8,085 nt of DNA from Bdellovibrionaceae bacterium UBA2466 (lineage in GTDB: Bacteria > Bdellovibrionota > FAC87 > UBA2466). The position numbers and the translations under genes were made by a program. Of this stretch, positions 5,178 to 8,085 are shown one piece after another. Each line of letters opens with the position of its first letter. The first letter of the stretch is position 1. The DNA lies in contig DDPO01000164.1 of assembly GCA_002342225.1 (NCBI GenBank), positions 1,644 through 9,728 of the forward strand, given 5' to 3'. A model generated the notes under the pieces. The model had not been told where the DNA came from. It was given only the letters and a program-made list of their open reading frames with translations, and did not search any database.

Positions 5178-6314
5178 ATGGCAAATTATGATGTCGTAGT
5201 GCTCGGTTTGGGGGGGATGGGAAGCAGTGCCGTTTATCATCTGGCCAAAAAAGGACTCAAGGTTCTAGGGCTTGAGCAATTTACCGAAGCCCACTCGCTA
5301 GGAAGTTCCCACGGCAAAACTCGCCTGATTAGAAAAGCTTATTTCGAACATTCGGACTATGTACCTCTCTTGCATCAAAGCTATGATCTTTGGAGGGAGC
5401 TAGAAAGAGAGTCTGGAGAAACTTTACTCCATTTAACGGGCCTCACTATTTTTGGACCTTCAAATAGCCAAATTCTAACCGGTATCAGAAAATCAAGAGA
5501 TCTATTCGGACTTGATGTTAGGGATGTCTCAGAGACGGCATCTCAAATTTGGAATCCTTCTTTTAATGTGCCTATTCATTTTTCGGGTCTCGAAGAGCCC
5601 GGCGCCGGGTTTTTAGAGGTCGAGAGATGTGTAAGGGCTCATTTGAAAGTGGCCCGACGGTTGGAGGCAGAGCTTAGGTTTGAAGAGCCCTGTCTATCTT
5701 GGGGAGCTAACCAAGATGGAATTTGGGTTCAGACAAAGAAAGAAAAGATATCAGCTGAGCGTTTGGTCATTACGGCGGGTCCTTGGACCTCACAATTATT
5801 AAGTGCTCTCAACCTTAAACTACAAGTTCATCGAGTGACTCAATTTTGGTTCAAAGGTAAAAACAGTTCCATTCTAAAAAAAGTAAATAGCTGTTTTGCG
5901 TTTGATATGCCCTATGGTTTTATTTATGGGTTTCCTACTTTTTCTAATTCAAAAGAACTCAAAGTAGCGATCCACAAGCCCGGTGACAAAATTTCTGATC
6001 CATCTGAAGTGAACCGGACTTTGTCTGAGCGAGACCATCTTGAAGTCAGCCAGTTTCTAAGAGAAGTTATGCCTGAAGTGGAGCCCACCCCAGTTGAGGG
6101 CTCTGTTTGTTTGTATACAATGACTCCGGATGAGCATTTCGTGATCGATCACCACCCCTCTTACGAGAGAGTTTCGTTAGCCGCTGGCTTCTCTGGGCAT
6201 GGGTTTAAATTTGCCTCAGCAGTGGGTAAAATTTTGTCGGACTTGGTTGCTGAAGGTAAGTCATTGGAACTAAAGGACTTTTTAAGGGTTAGACCTGTGG
6301 TTTTGAATTCCTAA
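5178..6314 (+). CDS. FAD-dependent amine oxidase of the monomeric sarcosine / N-methyltryptophan / pipecolate oxidase family
   Basis: Enzymes of this family oxidise secondary amines such as sarcosine, N-methyl amino acids or pipecolate, using O2 and releasing H2O2. The 378-residue product starts with a Rossmann nucleotide fold (VVVLGLGGMGSS, GxGxxG at G10, G12, G15). It then has GSSHGKTRLIRKAY, matching the sarcosine oxidase segment with His45 and Arg49; LKVAIH, where K262 and H266 match the O2-activating Lys265 and nearby His269; and VCLYTMTPDEHF, where C311 matches the cysteine that carries covalent FAD. GFSGHGFKF closes the flavin site. ATG 5178 is chosen over the in-frame TTG at 5142 because the nucleotide-binding strand starts four residues after it, as in homologues. 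There is no Shine-Dalgarno. The natural substrate cannot be decided between sarcosine, N-methyltryptophan (SolA-like) and pipecolate. Confidence 0.88.
   Translation: MANYDVVVLGLGGMGSSAVYHLAKKGLKVLGLEQFTEAHSLGSSHGKTRLIRKAYFEHSDYVPLLHQSYDLWRELERESGETLLHLTGLTIFGPSNSQILTGIRKSRDLFGLDVRDVSETASQIWNPSFNVPIHFSGLEEPGAGFLEVERCVRAHLKVARRLEAELRFEEPCLSWGANQDGIWVQTKKEKISAERLVITAGPWTSQLLSALNLKLQVHRVTQFWFKGKNSSILKKVNSCFAFDMPYGFIYGFPTFSNSKELKVAIHKPGDKISDPSEVNRTLSERDHLEVSQFLREVMPEVEPTPVEGSVCLYTMTPDEHFVIDHHPSYERVSLAAGFSGHGFKFASAVGKILSDLVAEGKSLELKDFLRVRPVVLNS
5593..5614 (+). other. Terminator-like hairpin inside the oxidase coding region
   Basis: CCCGGCGCCGGG at 5598-5609 is a perfect 12-bp palindrome followed at once by TTTTT (5610-5614). 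It can fold as a GC-rich stem with a GCGC loop, extended by A-T and G-U pairs between 5593-5597 and the T-run, about nine pairs in all. It encodes EEPGAGF of the oxidase, so it may be purely protein-driven. No termination is demonstrated. Confidence 0.4.
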
Positions 6315-6316
6315 GC

Positions 6317-6371
6317 CTAACCAATTTTTAACAGTTTATAAATTGAAAATTAACCGTTCAAACATTACAAA
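6317..6371 (+). promoter_or_regulatory. Upstream region of the phosphate operon: 11-bp-phased TAAC repeats and a candidate promoter
   Basis: TAACC at 6318, TAACA at 6329 and TAACC at 6351 are spaced 11 and 22 bp apart, so they lie on one helix face. The units at 6328-6338 and 6350-6360 share 9 of 11 bases (TTAACAGTTTA and TTAACCGTTCA). Direct repeats at 11-bp register are how PhoB and Bacillus PhoP boxes are built, and TTAACA is the Bacillus PhoP half-site. A candidate promoter overlaps: TTGAAA at 6343-6348, 17 bp, TACAAA at 6366-6371. The operator reading is inference; the region is AT-rich, so chance is possible. Confidence 0.4.
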
Positions 6372-6391
6372 TAGGGCCACTTTTATCGTTT

Positions 6392-6396
6392 GGAGG
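6392..6396 (+). promoter_or_regulatory. Strong Shine-Dalgarno GGAGG before the DUF47 gene
   Basis: GGAGG lies 6 nt before ATG 6403. It is the only near-perfect ribosome-binding site seen in the window, fixes this start, and suggests the phosphate accessory protein is translated efficiently. Confidence 0.85.
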
Positions 6397-6402
6397 TAGC
6401 TC

Positions 6403-7029
6403 ATGTTTGGTGGTTTCATTCCTAAAGAGGGTCGGTTTTTTGACCTCTTCAAAAATCTATCGGCCCTGATCAGTGAAGGAGCCGTGGAGTTTAGAGAGTT
6501 GTTAGCGCATCTTGATGAAGCCGAAAAGAGAGTTCGTAATATCAAAGACATCGAGCACAAAGGTGATGAGATTACTCACACTACGATGGATCTTTTGCAT
6601 CAAACCTTCATCACTCCTTTAGATCGAGAAGATATTCACGAGCTAACTAGCACTTTAGATGATGTTCTTGATTACATCGATGCTGCAGCTCAAAGAGTGT
6701 TACTTTACGAAATTAAACAGATGCCACATGAAGGACGCGAGCTTGCCGAAGTTTGTGTACAAGCCACTCAAAAAGTTCAAACAGCAGTAGGCCACCTAGA
6801 AAACCTGAAAGATCCGACAGCGATCAAGAAAATATGTGTTGAAATCAATCGGCTTGAAAACGAAGCGGACCATATCTTAAGAGCTGCAGTTGCGAAGTTA
6901 TTCAGAGATGAAAATGATATGAAAACTTTGATCAAGCTCAAAGAGGTTTATGAAATCTTGGAAACGGTGACCGATCTCTGTGAAGATGTTGCTAATATCA
7001 TTGACGGGATTGTCCTCGAATACGCTTAA
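6403..7029 (+). CDS. DUF47 (PhoU-like) phosphate-transport accessory protein
   Basis: The 208-residue all-helical protein belongs to the DUF47/PhoU-divergent family, cytoplasmic proteins typically encoded next to PiT transporters (called Pap or OrfA in rhizobia) and thought to modulate them. Family landmarks in order: FDLFKNLSALISEGA (13-27 region), IEHKGDEITHT (50-60), FITPLDREDIHEL (69-81), LDDVLDYIDAA (85-95), LENEADHILR (151-160), and the C-terminal KEVYEILETVTDLCEDVANI. The repeated acidic E-x-x-x-D patterns (E51/D55, E152/D156, E187/D191) resemble the metal-binding motifs of PhoU. There are no membrane segments. The length is normal and nothing is missing. The transporter gene follows after 17 bp, so the two form an operon, read from a promoter in the 88-bp gap upstream. 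Confidence 0.93.
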   Translation: MFGGFIPKEGRFFDLFKNLSALISEGAVEFRELLAHLDEAEKRVRNIKDIEHKGDEITHTTMDLLHQTFITPLDREDIHELTSTLDDVLDYIDAAAQRVLLYEIKQMPHEGRELAEVCVQATQKVQTAVGHLENLKDPTAIKKICVEINRLENEADHILRAAVAKLFRDENDMKTLIKLKEVYEILETVTDLCEDVANIIDGIVLEYA

Positions 7030-7046
7030 GAGAAAGTGAGTCCTCT

Positions 7047-8045
7047 GTGGGAACTCTAGTGATTGTTACTATTGCTCTGGCCCTGATATTTGATTTTATC
7101 AATGGGTTTCATGATGCAGCTAACTCCATTGCGACAGTCGTATCAACACGAGTACTAAAACCGCAATGGGCAGTAGCTTGGGCCGCTTTTTTTAATTTTA
7201 TCGCATTTGCGCTCTTTGATGTTCACGTTGCAAAAACGATTGGTAAAGGGGTCATCAACCCAGCCATCGTCGACCCTATGCTTATTTTCGCAGCACTTTT
7301 AGGAGCTATCATTTGGAATATTATCACTTGGTATTATGGCCTTCCATCGAGCTCTTCTCATGCTCTGATTGGTGGCTTGAGTGGAGCTGCAGTCGCAAAG
7401 GTAGGCGTGTCCGGAGTTATCGCTTCCGGTTTTATTAAAATTGGTTCCTCCATTGTCTTGTCCCCCATGTTTGGAATGTTGCTTGGATTTATTTTCATGG
7501 CTCTAGTTTCACGACTACTCTTTCACGCAGCTCCAAGAAAAGTCGATGGTTGGTTTAGAAAACTACAATTGGTATCGGCATCCCTCTATAGTATCGGTCA
7601 TGGAGGAAACGACGCTCAAAAGACGATGGGAATTATCGCTGTACTTCTTTTCTCCGTTGGAAAACTTGGAACGGGTGACAAATTTGAAATTCCTTTGTGG
7701 ATTGTTTTGAGTTGTCATGCAGCGATGGGGCTTGGGACTTTGTTCGGAGGCTGGAGAATTGTGGAGACCATGGGAATGAAGATCACAAAACTTCGACCGG
7801 TCGGTGGATTTTGTGCTGAAACAGCCGGAGCAATTACTCTCTTTTTAGCTACCGGTTTGGGAATACCTGTTTCAACGACCCACACTATTACTGGCTCGAT
7901 TATCGGGGTTGGGGCAGTGAATAAGATATCGGCCGTGAGATGGGGAATTGCTGAGCGAATTATCTGGGCATGGATTTTAACCATTCCTGCATCGGGTTTT
8001 GTTGCAGCTATCACGTGGTGGGTCGGTGCTCACTTCACTAGATAA
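7047..8045 (+). CDS. pit: PiT-family inorganic phosphate transporter
   Basis: This inner-membrane protein imports phosphate (as metal-phosphate) driven by the ion gradient. At 332 residues it is a compact bacterial PiT with about ten hydrophobic segments. The two inverted halves each show the family signature: DFINGFHDAANSIATVV (16-32) and SIGHGGNDAQKTMGII (182-197). Each is followed by a re-entrant serine/threonine loop, GLPSSSSHALIGG (98-110) and GIPVSTTHTITGSIIG (272-287). A hydrophilic loop joins the halves near 160-175. It starts at GTG 7047, which places the first signature near residue 20; a second in-frame GTG at 7059 is possible. Only a weak GTGAG precedes it, so it may rely on translational coupling to the DUF47 gene, which ends 17 bp earlier. 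The family is certain; phosphate specificity, rather than sulfate, is inferred from the DUF47 partner. Confidence 0.94.
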   Translation: MGTLVIVTIALALIFDFINGFHDAANSIATVVSTRVLKPQWAVAWAAFFNFIAFALFDVHVAKTIGKGVINPAIVDPMLIFAALLGAIIWNIITWYYGLPSSSSHALIGGLSGAAVAKVGVSGVIASGFIKIGSSIVLSPMFGMLLGFIFMALVSRLLFHAAPRKVDGWFRKLQLVSASLYSIGHGGNDAQKTMGIIAVLLFSVGKLGTGDKFEIPLWIVLSCHAAMGLGTLFGGWRIVETMGMKITKLRPVGGFCAETAGAITLFLATGLGIPVSTTHTITGSIIGVGAVNKISAVRWGIAERIIWAWILTIPASGFVAAITWWVGAHFTR

Positions 8046-8085
8046 TGATTGTTTTTTTCATTCACTGTTATTGAGAAGCGATATT
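8046..8085. other. Start of the intergenic region after the phosphate operon
   Basis: Forty bases remain. A run of seven T (8052-8058) is present, flanked by a weak five-base AATGA/TCATT inverted repeat. That is not a convincing intrinsic terminator. No gene start can be recognised before the edge. Confidence 0.4.

Noticed and set aside
6336..6560. Minus-strand 74-codon frame
   Set aside because: Antisense to the DUF47 gene and its promoter region; no supporting features.
7715..8014. Minus-strand 99-codon frame
   Set aside because: Antisense to the conserved second half of the PiT transporter.
8044..8062. AATGA/TCATT with a T-run as a terminator after the transporter
   Set aside because: The stem is only five AT-rich pairs and the T-run lies in the loop rather than after the stem.

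Overview
The window is a gene-dense stretch of bacterial chromosome, AT-leaning by eye, with no RNA gene, CRISPR array or insertion sequence that I can see. The organism looks Gram-negative and probably flagellated: there is an outer-membrane barrel protein with a peptidoglycan-binding OmpA domain, a FliL-family protein and an FtsB-type division protein. The style of the OmpA barrel and the isolated FliL-like gene are compatible with a Bdellovibrio-like or other former deltaproteobacterial lineage. That placement is an impression, not a demonstration.

Layout. A minus-strand OmpA-family gene fills positions 1-1400 and runs off the left edge. It is divergent, across about 130 bp, from a plus-strand series: a FliL-like protein with a His/Gly-rich tandem repeat (1529-2164), pyruvate kinase (2213-3667), an FtsB/DivIC-family division protein (3795-4076), an HddA-like GHMP kinase (4092-5141), an FAD-dependent sarcosine/N-methyl-amino-acid/pipecolate oxidase-type enzyme (5178-6314), and a phosphate-uptake pair made of a DUF47 PhoU-like protein (6403-7029) and a PiT-family transporter (7047-8045).

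How the genes work together. The clearest unit is DUF47-PiT, a well-known pairing in which the helical accessory protein works with the low-affinity phosphate transporter. Its upstream region carries TAAC-type elements in 11-bp register, resembling an OmpR-family (PhoB/PhoP) operator. The ftsB, GHMP kinase and oxidase genes are closely spaced and probably share the strong sigma70-like promoter found just after pyk. The three functions have no obvious common pathway. FliL-like and pyk are also co-oriented, but each has its own -10-like hexamer right before the start codon and no Shine-Dalgarno, so either could be leaderless.

Nothing here is clearly a new multi-gene system. The points most worth a second look are the phased repeats before the phosphate operon, the His-rich repeat in an orphan FliL, the K+-independence signature in pyruvate kinase, the GHMP kinase of unknown substrate, and a terminator-like hairpin inside the oxidase gene.
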